From contig RMBW01000115.1 of the NCBI GenBank assembly GCA_004009845.1, positions 1 through 64,000 on the forward strand: a DNA stretch of 64,000 nucleotides, in the 5' to 3' direction. Below the pieces are notes generated by a model, which saw only the letters and a program-made list of their open reading frames with translations, was not told the origin of the DNA and did not search any database. Of this stretch, positions 35,151 through 45,755 are shown piece by piece; within the stretch, counting starts at the first letter, position 1; the number at the start of each line of letters is the position of its first letter. The stretch comes from Davidsoniella eucalypti (taxonomy: Eukaryota > Ascomycota > Sordariomycetes > Microascales > Ceratocystidaceae). The position numbers and the translations under genes are program-made.

Positions 35151-38100
35151 CTTTCATTCGTTGTAGACACTGCATAAAATATTAGGTGGAAGTGGGACAC
35201 AGCTTGGGACACTAGACACATTCATAACTGTGTATATTTTTCTTTCTGCATATTATTCCTCGGGCCCTTACTGCCAGCACTTACAACATAATTTAACTTA
35301 GCGGAAACCCGAGCCTAGTTTATACAGGCATCAGACAATGTAGGGCTTGGAACGGGCTGCCGGTACAAAGTAGCACATGCATATATGTATTCCGTTTTGT
35401 GGTTCGTACATTAAAGTTGGATTTGTGTACGTACATGTATATATATATATGTATGTATGTGCTGTACGTTACATATTACGGCTCTTGCATATTGTGTCGT
35501 TGTCAAACAACCAAATTTCTTCTTTTTTTTTCTATTTCAAAATTTTGAATGTGTATATGTCTGATTTGCAAAGTCATACAGCACGGCAGCTGCTGCTTCT
35601 CAATGAATCATGTCATAAGGAAGCGGGTGAATTACACACATATTATATTGTAGTTCAAACTACTGCAGCCACATCGTTTATTACTGGCTGTGTATCAGCG
35701 GCCGTTCATAGTCTCAGTCCTTTTTATGATGAAGATCAATACATAGCTTGAAACTGTCATTCGTTATGTTGGTCTCTTTCTCATTCTGCAACATGGTTAC
35801 TGTTATTAGGATATTGGCTCCAGCTATGAAACTACGACTGGTGGCGTTAGGCACGTATAAATTTCATTTGGCCCGCTAAATTATTATCACAGACATACAG
35901 ATACAGCTATCTTATTTTCACAACTATGATTCCAGATCATCACCAGTAGCTTCTTTCCATTTAGGTATGGATTTGGCATGTACCGTCCGTCACTAGCGCC
36001 CGTTATGATCGGATGTATATCAATTTCCCCAACGGGTATAGATCAATATTTTGTCATCTTTCTTTGTTGAGTGGCGAAGGATTACACATACAAGTCCCAA
36101 GAGCAACTCAACAAAGACAAGAGAAACCAGGTAGGTAGCTTAGAGTAATCTGAGAAAGCATAGAATTATAGCGCAACTCAGTTGTGCTGCAGAGATCTAC
36201 GGTGTGCTGAATGGTGCATAGATCTTCGTTTTATCACATTAGATAGGTTATAGTGTAATGTAAGTCGCCGATTATCTAGAAACGAGCACTAGGCGAGAAA
36301 ATAGGCCATGAATCATCAAATCAAAAGAAAACGTTCATATACTGGCCTTTTTGGTGACGTCAGCTGTGCCGCCTATTGAGCAAGGCATTGATTGCCGTGG
36401 ACATGTAATATCGAAAGACAAAAAAGAAAACAGTGGACAATCAAAGCGTCAACAACGAAAAGGAAAGAAAAGCTGTGACTGGCTGCATGTCTTGGTGCGG
36501 CTGGAAAGCGGCGTCCTACAACAATGTAAGAGCGAGCATGGTGATCAGGCGGATATGTTCTAGACAGGAAGGGAGATTAAGTGCGTCACTAGCCCGGCCA
36601 ACATTAGTGCCCGAAAGAAAAAAAGTTTGGTCACTCAAATATTAATATTTCATGAAGAAAGATTTGCATATTTCTACTTACTTTGACCTTCACTACTGTT
36701 CAAGGTGATTGAGTTGATCCGATATTTAAGATGGACTAGTTAGTTAGTTTGTTTAAATTATTGTGACTACTGGCTTAGTCAAAATTGCACTTTCTTGTGT
36801 ACTACTTCAGATTTCTGCGACTAGACCCTTTATAGAAATTTCCTGCCTGTATGTATATATTATGTATATTACCACGGCGTGGCATGTTTGGAAGCAAGCT
36901 CGTGGCAAAACGAAGACCCTAAAGAGCGGAAGAGATAGAAAAAGAAGGAATAGGGACATTCACACTTAAACTGGCTACAATGGAATAGGGAATGATAATT
37001 CAAGGGATAACGGAAGAACTAGCCTACTACAGCTTATACAACTACAAATAGACGAAGTGAACATACCAAAGAAAAACAAAGATGCAAGGTTAATTTGAGG
37101 GGTTCAGCTCGTCATAAAAGACGAGAAGGCCAGATCTGAGCATAAGAGGAAAGATGAAAACTACGACAAGATAAATCGGGAATGGAGAACCAAACAAACA
37201 AAACAAAAAAGGTGTTCGCCTAGTCGTTCATGAGCCTGATTCGAAAATAGGCGGTTGTGATGATCGACGTTTAGTCTGACAGAACAGGAAACAGCCTAAA
37301 TAGTAGTCTTTAAGTAGTTCGAGTCGTCCTTGCCTCCTAAGTTTAGAAGGCTAGGCTAATCTGGTCAAGGGCCGAGTCCTGTCCTACTTTCCTAGGTTCA
37401 ATACAAACTACATATGATAATTTACAGCGTTTATCATTGTACGTACTTTGTTGGCTATAACTAACTATTAATTCTAAACAAAACTATATCCAAGAAATTT
37501 ATTGTATTTTGCTTCCTAGTATATATATGTTTTTTTTGTGTGGCTGAACAATTTCCTGGCCTCAGCAACGAGTTCGCGTCACGCTCGCCTGAATTTATCT
37601 CATGGACCAAATACTTGTTTGTTGCTTTGAGATACAAGCATCGATAAAAATAACAGATAATAGATATATCTATAGTAAGAGTTGATGACTACGACCTGGG
37701 CAGGTTTTGAAGTTGGATATGTGAGGCGAAAAGAAATAAAAGATATAAAAAAGAAATAAAAGAAATACCAAATGAAGCCAAAAATCAATAGGCTGAAGTC
37801 TAGAGAGTGACCGAGACGGAACAACTACTACCACTTTTTCTAGTAACTGCACGTTTTCTTTCTTCTCGCGAGACTAAATTCTAAGCTATTTTATACATAA
37901 CATATGTATCTTCTCTCTTGTTTCCGTCAGGCTTCCCTCCCTGTCGGTTGGACGTCCCTCCCGCGGCTCGAGCCCTGTCATGCGAAGACTTACAGCCCTT
38001 CAAACTATCCGGAGTAACACTTGACTTGCGTCGAGGAAAAGAGGATAGCAGAGTACGAGTGAAGCAAAGCGCGATATGAAGGCGTCGATAAGATCTTATT

Positions 38101-39429
38101 CGGAATGCCCAAGCATCTGTAGAAATGTATATACTTATCATTTATCTATAAGATAATGTGGACAGATTTGACCCCAAGGTCTTGAAATTATTGCTGTAGA
38201 GTCGCATTATCTGTGATAGGCGAAGAGACTGGATTCCATTAGACATCACAGTAGTCACCAAAAATGGGTTTGCAGCTGCAAGTTGTCTGCGCGTTCACAT
38301 GCAAGCCGTAATAGTAGAGAAAGACAGTCGATCCATTAATCTGCTGCAGCTCTTTGCATAGTTATTGTGTGGTTCACTGTTCGCTATATGCAGATGCGAG
38401 ATAGCCTGGCTAGAGTATGTATCGAGGAGAAAGAAGAGAAATACTAAACGTTATTTTCTTTCCACACTAGCGTGTCCAAGTCTTTTTTATCTTTCTTTTT
38501 CTTCAAAGTTCTTCTTGTCGATTTCCTGCTTCCTTGATCACGATATATCTTTCTTTTTGCGGCATATCTGGCTATTTTTCGGTACTTCTCTAGTAACCTA
38601 TCTATAAACTCAGTCGCTTTACTTGCTTTGTTATCTTGAAGCCGGCAGCCGGTAGTTCTGTCCAACTCCGCCTCCACCAAGCTATCGACGACTGGCGGTT
38701 GGTTATTCTAGTTGGCTCTGCATTGGCATTGGAGTTGAAAACGCCCATTCTCTCCCTAGTGTCTTTTGAAAAGCTAAGAGAGTGGGAGGGAAGAAAAACG
38801 TAATTTATTTCTTGCTTTTTTTCTACTTCTCGTTCCTACAAACCAACATTTGAGTTCAACCCAGCTAGGCTTGTTCGTTTGCTTGGCCTTCTCTTTCTCT
38901 ATAATTCTATAACTTGGCATTATTCCCGTAGTCCATTTCACCCTACCGTTAGCCAACAAGCAAAGCAACTAGCTACTGCTATCAATTATCACTATTTTAT
39001 CTTGCTCCCCCCCCCCCCCAGCTTGGTGTCACTACCCATTTTTTGTTCTGCTACGCCGCTGCTATAATAGCCATCTCCCTCCAGAGCTTTATTCTTTTGA
39101 CGCAGGCCCGACCTAGTAAGTTCCGCGGGCCATTTTTAGTGCTCCGAAGTTCCGGCCGTTCTCTGTCCAAGGAGTTCTATACAGTAGAGGCTGTTGCCGC
39201 CCCTAGCTCGACTATTTTTCCTTCTACTTTCCCTGTTAAGCCTTTGACCGACCGGCCACTAGTTCGATTTGCCCGTGCTGCTGATTCATTGCGGTGCTGC
39301 TTTGTCCGGCACAATCGAGTCCCGTATACACAGTGTTTTAGACTAATACTTCGGTGTATTTGTACCGCACAACTTCCAATCCATCTCCGCTGCTAAAGCC
39401 CGTGTGCGGCTTGGGCTTAAGTCGGCGCG

Positions 39430-42400
39430 ATGCAGAAGCAACAACAACAACAGCAAAGGCAGCGGCAACGGCAGCGGACTCACTTACCGGAATCAATACA
39501 GCCAAGCCAAAGCCAACTAGTAGGGAATCGCCATAATCTACAAAGGCACGAGGAACGCAAGGAACTAGATTACGGCCTGTTGGTACGGCATGAATCGACG
39601 GTTGCTGACAGGGGGAGTGATGACGGAAACAACGTGCAAAGCGGCGACGAATGCGATGATGGCGATGAAGCAGATATCGTACGACTAGGCAAGCGTAAGC
39701 GCCCGACGACAGTATCGTAAGTAGACGATACTCGACAATGGATTATAAGCACAATGTGACTAACCTAACATGTCTAGATGTGAGTTGTGCAAGCAGAGAA
39801 AGGTACGTGTGGTCTGGCCCCGACGGGAATGATATCTAGAGCAACGAACATGCTGACTTAACAGCAGGTCAAATGCGATAGGGTGCAGCCTTCCTGTGGC
39901 TGGTGCACCAAGAATCACATGACGTGCGAGTATCGTCAACGAAAGAAACCCGGCCTGCGCGCCGGATATGGCCGCGAGTTGGAGCAGCGGTTGGATAAGC
40001 TAGAAGGCATTCTAGCACAGCAATCTGATACGATCCAGGCGCACGACAGGATCTTGTCCAGCAGCCCATTTACTCAGATGAGGTCGAAAGAGCGGAACCC
40101 GAGGGTGGCCGACTTCAGGGCCATGGAGCAAGAGATGCCAGCGCCGATGACGAGGCCGATGACGATGTCGATGCCGATGCCAATACCAATGCCAATGCCG
40201 ATTCCGATGCTAGCGCATATGCAGCCGCATATGCAGCCACACTCGCTATCGCAAGAACAGCCAATGCCGAACTCACACGGCACTCCAGCTACAACGACTG
40301 CCGGGCCCGGCTCGGTGTCAGTCTCTTCGTCGGCTCCAGCCGCGACCAAACCGCCCGATCTCGCCAATGGCTTCGCCTCGTCGTCTATGGACTACTGCGT
40401 CCGTGCTGAATATCCCGGCCACTCGCCGCTTGAGCACTCGCACTCCGTCCATATGCGGCCTGGAATAGCTAGTTCAGATGCTAGTCCGGCCACGGCTGCT
40501 GCTTCGGCTGCTCCTGCTTCTGGTGCCGGTGTCGACTCAGGTAGCCATCGCCAACAAAGCCACCATCATCACCACCATCATCACCACCACCCGTCACCGT
40601 CCTCGATGCTCTCCCTACCGCAGGATAACGGTCTCGAACTGCCGACGTGGTCGACGCTATACGAGATCGTCGACCGCTACTTCACGCATATCAACACGTG
40701 GTGTCCGATTCTGCACCGCCAGACTACGCTGGATTCTTTGTTTGGCAAAAAAGCCACCGAGGGTGACAAAGTTCTCATGCACGCCATCCTAGCAACTACG
40801 CTGCGCTACTGTGAGGACCTGCCCATGACGGCGCAGGAGCGCGACAACTACTATACGTCGTCTAAGAAGCGGGTGCTTCTATACGGCATGGAGCAGTCTT
40901 CGGTCAAGTCTATCCAAGCTTTGGTCATCATCGCCCTTGATCTGGTCGGCAAGAGCAACGGTCATCCAGGCTGGAGCGTACTGGCGCTTCTAACACGGTC
41001 CGTTGTCCAGTTAGGGCTGGCTGTCGAAACAACCTCGTATCTAGTTGAGCCCGCCTACTCGTCTATCTACACCTTACGTACCATGGTCTTGCCCGAGCCG
41101 CTGGACTTTATCGAGGAAGAATCGCGTCGCCGTGTCTTTTGGATGGTCTACTTGCTCGACCGGTATGCCACCACCGCCACTGCTTTTGAATTCGCTCTTA
41201 GCGATCGCGAGATAGATCGCATGTTGCCATGCAAGGACGAGCTGTGGGACTGCAACAACAAGACTCATACGCGCTTCTTCCGCACTGGCGTGCTGAGAAA
41301 GGAGGGAGATGCCGGTTCTGCTTTCATCGATGCTGAGAACGCTGCCAATATGGGCGCCTTTGCCTACTACCTCGAGATCCTTGGTATCCTATCTAAGATA
41401 CATGAGTTCCTTAAGCGGCCTGTCAACATTCAACTCGAGGAAGATGTCAAGCTGTGGCAGACCAACTTCAAAACTCTGCACGCCGAGTTCACCACCTGGA
41501 TGAAAGCCCTGCCCACCGAGTATAGTGACATGAGTCGCATGAGCCGCCACTCAACCATACGTCTAAGCGCGTCGTGGGTGATGCTGCACGCCGCGTATCA
41601 GACAACCGTTATCCGCCTCAACTCATCTGCTGCCTATCCAACCACTACCTCGCAGTTCTTCAAAATCAGCGTGTCCGCTGCCTGTCGGTGTCTAGACGCT
41701 GTCGCCCAGATCCAGAAACTAGCCCATTTTGTTGTCGAAAGCCGTATACTCTCCAAGCTTGGTCCGCCGTTTGCCTTTACGCTATGGGTAGCCGCACGTG
41801 TGCTAATCGTCCAATGCACTACAACGCGCCACACGGCTGACGAAAGTCTCGGCTTCTTCACTGATACTCTGCGCGAGATGGGCCGCTACTGGCCCGTCGC
41901 TAAACGCTATTCTGACCTACTGCAACGTGTGCTTGACGAATATCAGGCCAACCATTCGATGACTGGCGAAAACCCGCCGTCTGTCAAGATATTAGCAGAC
42001 ATGCGCCGTACCGCCTTTGACCTAGACATCTTGTTATCACGCCCACAGAGCAAGGTCCATAGCCACGCCCATAACCATAACCACAATCATAGTCATGGTC
42101 ATAGTCATGGTCATGATTATAGTCATAGCCATGGCCATGCCGCTTCCGACTACGCTGCTATCAGCGCTAATAATGTGATGGCCCCATCCAGTAGTCTTCT
42201 CGAAGAGAACTATCCTCAATCAGCCAACTCCATGGCCACCAATACTATGATTCTGCCGCAGAACGATGTGTCTGCCTCTGCTTCTGCATGTACATCTTCT
42301 ACTACAACTTCCACCGCCACGGCCACTACCAATAACCGCAACCGTCCCGGGAATTACGGTGGCCCACAGCGTACGTATCGTGATTTGGATGCGTACGACA

Positions 42401-42606
42401 TCTTTGATTACTTCAACTATCCGCGCTTCGTTGACGACACTTCTGGACTGCCTATCCTAGAAAACATGCTGAGTTACGATGATATCTTCCCCCACGCCGA
42501 AAATATGCCTACCGATATGGCTGTCACATCCGAGAACTATGAAATGGCAAATCCCATAATCGATTCGAACGATTGGCTGTCTATACCTGAGTATACCTTC
42601 TCATAG
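39430..42606 (+). CDS. Zn2Cys6 fungal-specific transcription factor with poly-His tracts
   Basis: Three exons (39430-39716, 39778-39802, 39868-42606) encode 1016 residues. A Gln/Arg-rich start and an acidic region precede the binuclear zinc cluster. Its six cysteines (97, 100, 107, 114, 117, 124) fit CX2CX6CX6CX2CX6C exactly. A tiny 25-nt exon lies inside the cluster, and the spacing rule decides between two adjacent AG acceptors at 39864/39867. A linker and a short coiled-coil-like heptad (Leu-Glu-Gln-Arg-Leu-Asp-Lys-Leu) follow. Then come a Met/Pro-rich repeat (about 194-225), ten consecutive His (336-345), the fungal_trans middle domain from about 362, and a second His-rich segment (about 835-862). 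It acts as a nuclear DNA-binding regulator. The zinc cluster plus Lys-Lys-Pro-Gly-Leu-Arg-Ala-Gly-Tyr-Gly linker recalls the developmental regulators RosA/NosA/Pro1, but this is recall only. Control of the rhamnose genes is possible but unsupported. Confidence 0.9.
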
Positions 42607-43050
42607 CTTAGCGCCTATTCTTCGTCAGACTTGGAGCACCGGGTGCTCACTAGGTCAACTGCAATACCTTTATTCCCTTCTTTCTATATTCTTCTCATTT
42701 TGGAGGTACTTCTTTTTTTGGCGAAGGGCTTCGTGTCTTGTTAAATATTTTGTTTTCAACTGTTTAGCTAGTTTTACATTCCTAAATCTTTTACTAGAGT
42801 ACAAGGGAAAATATTGGGTGGCATTGGTCAAGGTTTCTTCTGTCTATTTTCTTTGCGAAGTCAGATTGACTTATTATTATATGTTCTATAATATATCTAG
42901 GGTTATTATGATAGGGTTATGATACGCAAGTTGCCTGTCATGGGTTTTTTTTTTTTAAATCTCATATTCATAATGTGCTAGTTATGCTTTTTCTGCTTAA
43001 ACGATCTCACATCTAATATATATTTATCAATATCACCGATACTACTTATA
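42607..43050. other. Intergenic region, AT-rich
   Basis: The 444 bp between the regulator and the secreted-protein gene probably hold a 3' end and a short promoter. A T9-type run is near 42950. Nothing else is recognised. Confidence 0.5.
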
Positions 43051-43716
43051 ATGAATCTATCGCTCTCCTCACTTCCAATTATCTTTGTACTACTATCACT
43101 ACTACCCGTAGTATTCGGAAGATGGGCTTATCCTAGTCTATATTCTAACCAGATTGATAACCCTAATGATATAGACTGTTGCTCTCTAAACAACATACCA
43201 TTCGCAGTAACAGAGTTTGCAAATATAACGAATTTGGCCGACAAAATATGGCGAGATATGTTTCAAGGCCCCAGGCATGCCAATGTACGTATGGATATTA
43301 GGCAGTGGATTGCTGATTTCCACAAAGAGTATGCTGGTGGCTGGATAGACGAGAACGATAAGCCCGTGCTGGTCCTTGATATGGGACCTGAAGCGACTGT
43401 GGGCTACCACGCACTAGCAGTTCTAGAGACTTTGGTGAGATCTGGGAAGCTTGACTCGCAGATTGCAGCGTTCGGATTCGATAATATGGGGTCTGCGTGG
43501 TGGACGGGATATCCGAATTTTGATTTCTTGAGTGGACGGCACGGCTATCTCGTGATTTCTCCCGGCCTACTATATCTGTTTCCACATATCTGGACTAGAT
43601 TTGGTCCGGATTTTCCCGGTAAGATGATACAAACCCTTTGGATATTGGGCCATATCTGCGGCTTTCTAGATGAGGAAAGACTAGCTAACCTGATCCATCA
43701 AATTATAAAACGATAG
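43051..43716 (+). CDS. Unrecognised secreted protein
   Basis: This is a single open frame of 221 residues. The first 23 residues form a clear signal peptide (a hydrophobic Leu/Ile/Val core ending Val-Val-Phe-Gly before Arg-Trp). I do not recognise the family. The mature part has three cysteines (43, 44 and 203), one Asn-Ile-Thr glycosylation sequon near 58-60, several Trp-rich patches (including Ser-Ala-Trp-Trp-Thr-Gly-Tyr-Pro) and no further membrane segment beyond a mildly hydrophobic patch near 170-178. Its codon and base use is clearly more AT-rich than that of the regulator upstream and MAD2 downstream. This suggests a young, lineage-specific or transferred gene. It is small and secreted, so an effector-like or surface role is conceivable but not shown. 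Confidence 0.6.
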   Translation: MNLSLSSLPIIFVLLSLLPVVFGRWAYPSLYSNQIDNPNDIDCCSLNNIPFAVTEFANITNLADKIWRDMFQGPRHANVRMDIRQWIADFHKEYAGGWIDENDKPVLVLDMGPEATVGYHALAVLETLVRSGKLDSQIAAFGFDNMGSAWWTGYPNFDFLSGRHGYLVISPGLLYLFPHIWTRFGPDFPGKMIQTLWILGHICGFLDEERLANLIHQIIKR

Positions 43717-43775
43717 ATTACTATAAAGATCAGACTTCCTGGTCCACCAAACAAGCACTTCACAGTTGTTTGTGC

Positions 43776-44096
43776 ATGGTTAGAAAGCCAGTGTATACGA
43801 TCGAACACGACCACAAAGACAAGGGAATGCGGTGCTTACTCATCACACATGAGAGCAACTTTGTCACATTCAAGGCACAGCTGCTCATGAGCAACAAGAA
43901 GTTGTCAGACAGAGTGGAGAATACATTGCTGAGTAACTCTGTATCTACCGAGGTCGGATTTACTAGTGCGGCCAGCACCTCGTCCTCCTCTACTTATACA
44001 TCGCTGTCGAGGAAGCACAAGATGCCCATTAGGAGAGGCAAAGAACCCATCAAGACTCGACCAACACAGCCAATATATGGAAGAGAAGAGCTCTAA
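43776..44096 (+). CDS. Small hypothetical ORF downstream of the secreted protein
   Basis: This open frame of 106 codons starts 60 bp after the stop of the secreted-protein gene on the same strand. The product is polar, with a Ser/Thr-rich middle and a basic C-terminus (Lys-Met-Pro-Ile-Arg-Arg-Gly-Lys). No signal peptide, domain or family is recognised. It could be an independent small gene, a downstream exon of an unannotated transcript, or chance. Confidence 0.25.
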   Translation: MVRKPVYTIEHDHKDKGMRCLLITHESNFVTFKAQLLMSNKKLSDRVENTLLSNSVSTEVGFTSAASTSSSSTYTSLSRKHKMPIRRGKEPIKTRPTQPIYGREEL

Positions 44097-44569
44097 GCTC
44101 ACTTTATGTTTGTACTGATGATTAATTATACAAATGTTCCATATATTGAACCAACCAATTGTAATATATCCAATTTCTTCATTTAATGGCCTTTCATTTA
44201 GTCGACTGAACAAACTATATTGGTTATGTGTCGTACAATATTCTACTAAAATCCGCCCTACTTGCCACTAAATAGCACACTATTGCCTAAATGTGGATCT
44301 CGCTGTTAGGTTGCGGTCCTACTATCCCTTTTGGGCATAAAGTAAACAAACCATGGGAACCGGCCCATGTAGTCAATTCCATTCAATCAACATATTGAAC
44401 AATTGTTCATCACCAACAGCTTAACTTCCATTAACGGCCTTAATCAATCTCCCGTATCACTTAACATCTGCGACATTTACTTTCTCGATTTGGTATCACG
44501 AACAGTATCTGATTGATCTCATAGAATTCCCCGTTTCCATCTCCCCTTCTTACCAATAAACTCTCGAAA

Positions 44570-45755
44570 ATGGAGGCCCCAATTGAAAAGCCCGTCAAGA
44601 CCAAAAAGTCCAAGTCATCATCGTCAAAGGATAAGGACAAGGACGCCGATGGCAAGAAGACACACAAGCTCGCTTTAAAGGGCAGTTCTCGCATGGTCAC
44701 TGAATTCGTGAGTCTTTTTGCATGGTCAAGCCATATTTTCCGAGCTAACAATGCCAATCTGTAGTTTCAATACTCCATCCACTCTATCCTGTATGTATGC
44801 TTGCTCGGTTTCCCAGCTTCCTTGCTAGTGATATGTTGACGAGGCTGTAAGGCTGAATGCACCTCAACTTATAGCCATGATCATGCGACAACCATGTATC
44901 AACATCAAAGTAATGCTATACGAGCTTAGGCTATTCTAACCTAAATTTAACGGTAGATTCCAACGTGGCGTTTACCCCGCGGAAGATTTCACAGCGTAAG
45001 TATTATTCAATGTTCAGACTGTTTATCTCTATACCATTGTATCACTAACTTAATCATGCTATATCTAGTGTCAAGAAGTATGGCCTTAACATGCTTGGTA
45101 CGTGACGGTAGTTTGTACTGGCCTTTTGCTAGTCTGCTTCTCCAATAAACTTTTTGTTCTACTACTAACTCATCTATATAGTCTCGTCGGACGACCAAGT
45201 CAAGGCGTATATCAAGAAGATCATGGGCCAGCTAGACAAGTGGATGTTAGGCGGTAAGATCTCTAAGCTAGTGATTGTTGTCACAGATAAGGACACTGGC
45301 GATCATGTGGAGCGGTGGCAGTTTGATGTAAGTCTTTGGGTCACACACATATACATGCGCTTGGCACTAACTATAACTCTAAACAATAGGTCCAAATATT
45401 TAATGCCAAACCGTCGAAGAAGTCTAAGTCGTCATCTGCTACAGCAGTAGACGAAAACGGATCTTCGGGGTCTGCACCGTCAGCGCTAGAGCCAGAGAAG
45501 ACGGAAAAGGAGATCCAAGACGAGATCGCCGCACTGTTCCGACAAATCACGGCTTCGGTTACCTTTCTGCCGCAGCTACAAGGAGACTGTACATTCAATG
45601 TGCTTGTCTATGCCGACGCTGATAGCGAGGTGCCGGTAGAGTGGGGAGACTCGGACGCAAAGGAGATTGAAAATGCCGAGAGGGTGCAATTGCGTGGATT
45701 CAGTACGAGTAACCATCGTGTGGATACGATAGTTAGTTATCGCTACACTGGCTAG
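44570..45755 (+). CDS. MAD2: Spindle assembly checkpoint protein Mad2 (HORMA domain)
   Basis: Six exons (44570-44707, 44765-44790, 44957-44995, 45069-45097, 45182-45327, 45390-45755) encode 247 residues. Two exons are under 30 nt and are confirmed because together they restore the conserved run Phe-Gln-Tyr-Ser-Ile-His-Ser-Ile-Leu-Phe-Gln-Arg-Gly-Val-Tyr-Pro. The HORMA domain continues through Tyr-Gly-Leu-Asn-Met-Leu. It ends with the safety-belt segment: Cys-Thr-Phe-Asn-Val-Leu-Val-Tyr-Ala-Asp, then Glu-Trp-Gly-Asp-Ser-Asp, then Phe-Ser-Thr-Ser-Asn-His. Mad2 binds Mad1 and Cdc20 at unattached kinetochores and restrains the anaphase-promoting complex. Compared with the usual length of about 200 residues, this protein has a Lys/Ser/Asp-rich N-terminal extension of about 35 residues and an insertion of about 30 residues (Ser-rich then acidic) in the middle of the domain. 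Confidence 0.95.

Larger units (their letters stand above)
28871..39429. other. Gene-poor AT-rich region
   Basis: No supported gene lies in 10.5 kb. Open frames are below about 135 codons and lack recognisable motifs. A TATA-like palindrome for lraC lies near the left end. The rest holds TA-rich microsatellites and short inverted repeats. No transposon ORF (reverse transcriptase, transposase) is visible. Confidence 0.6.
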
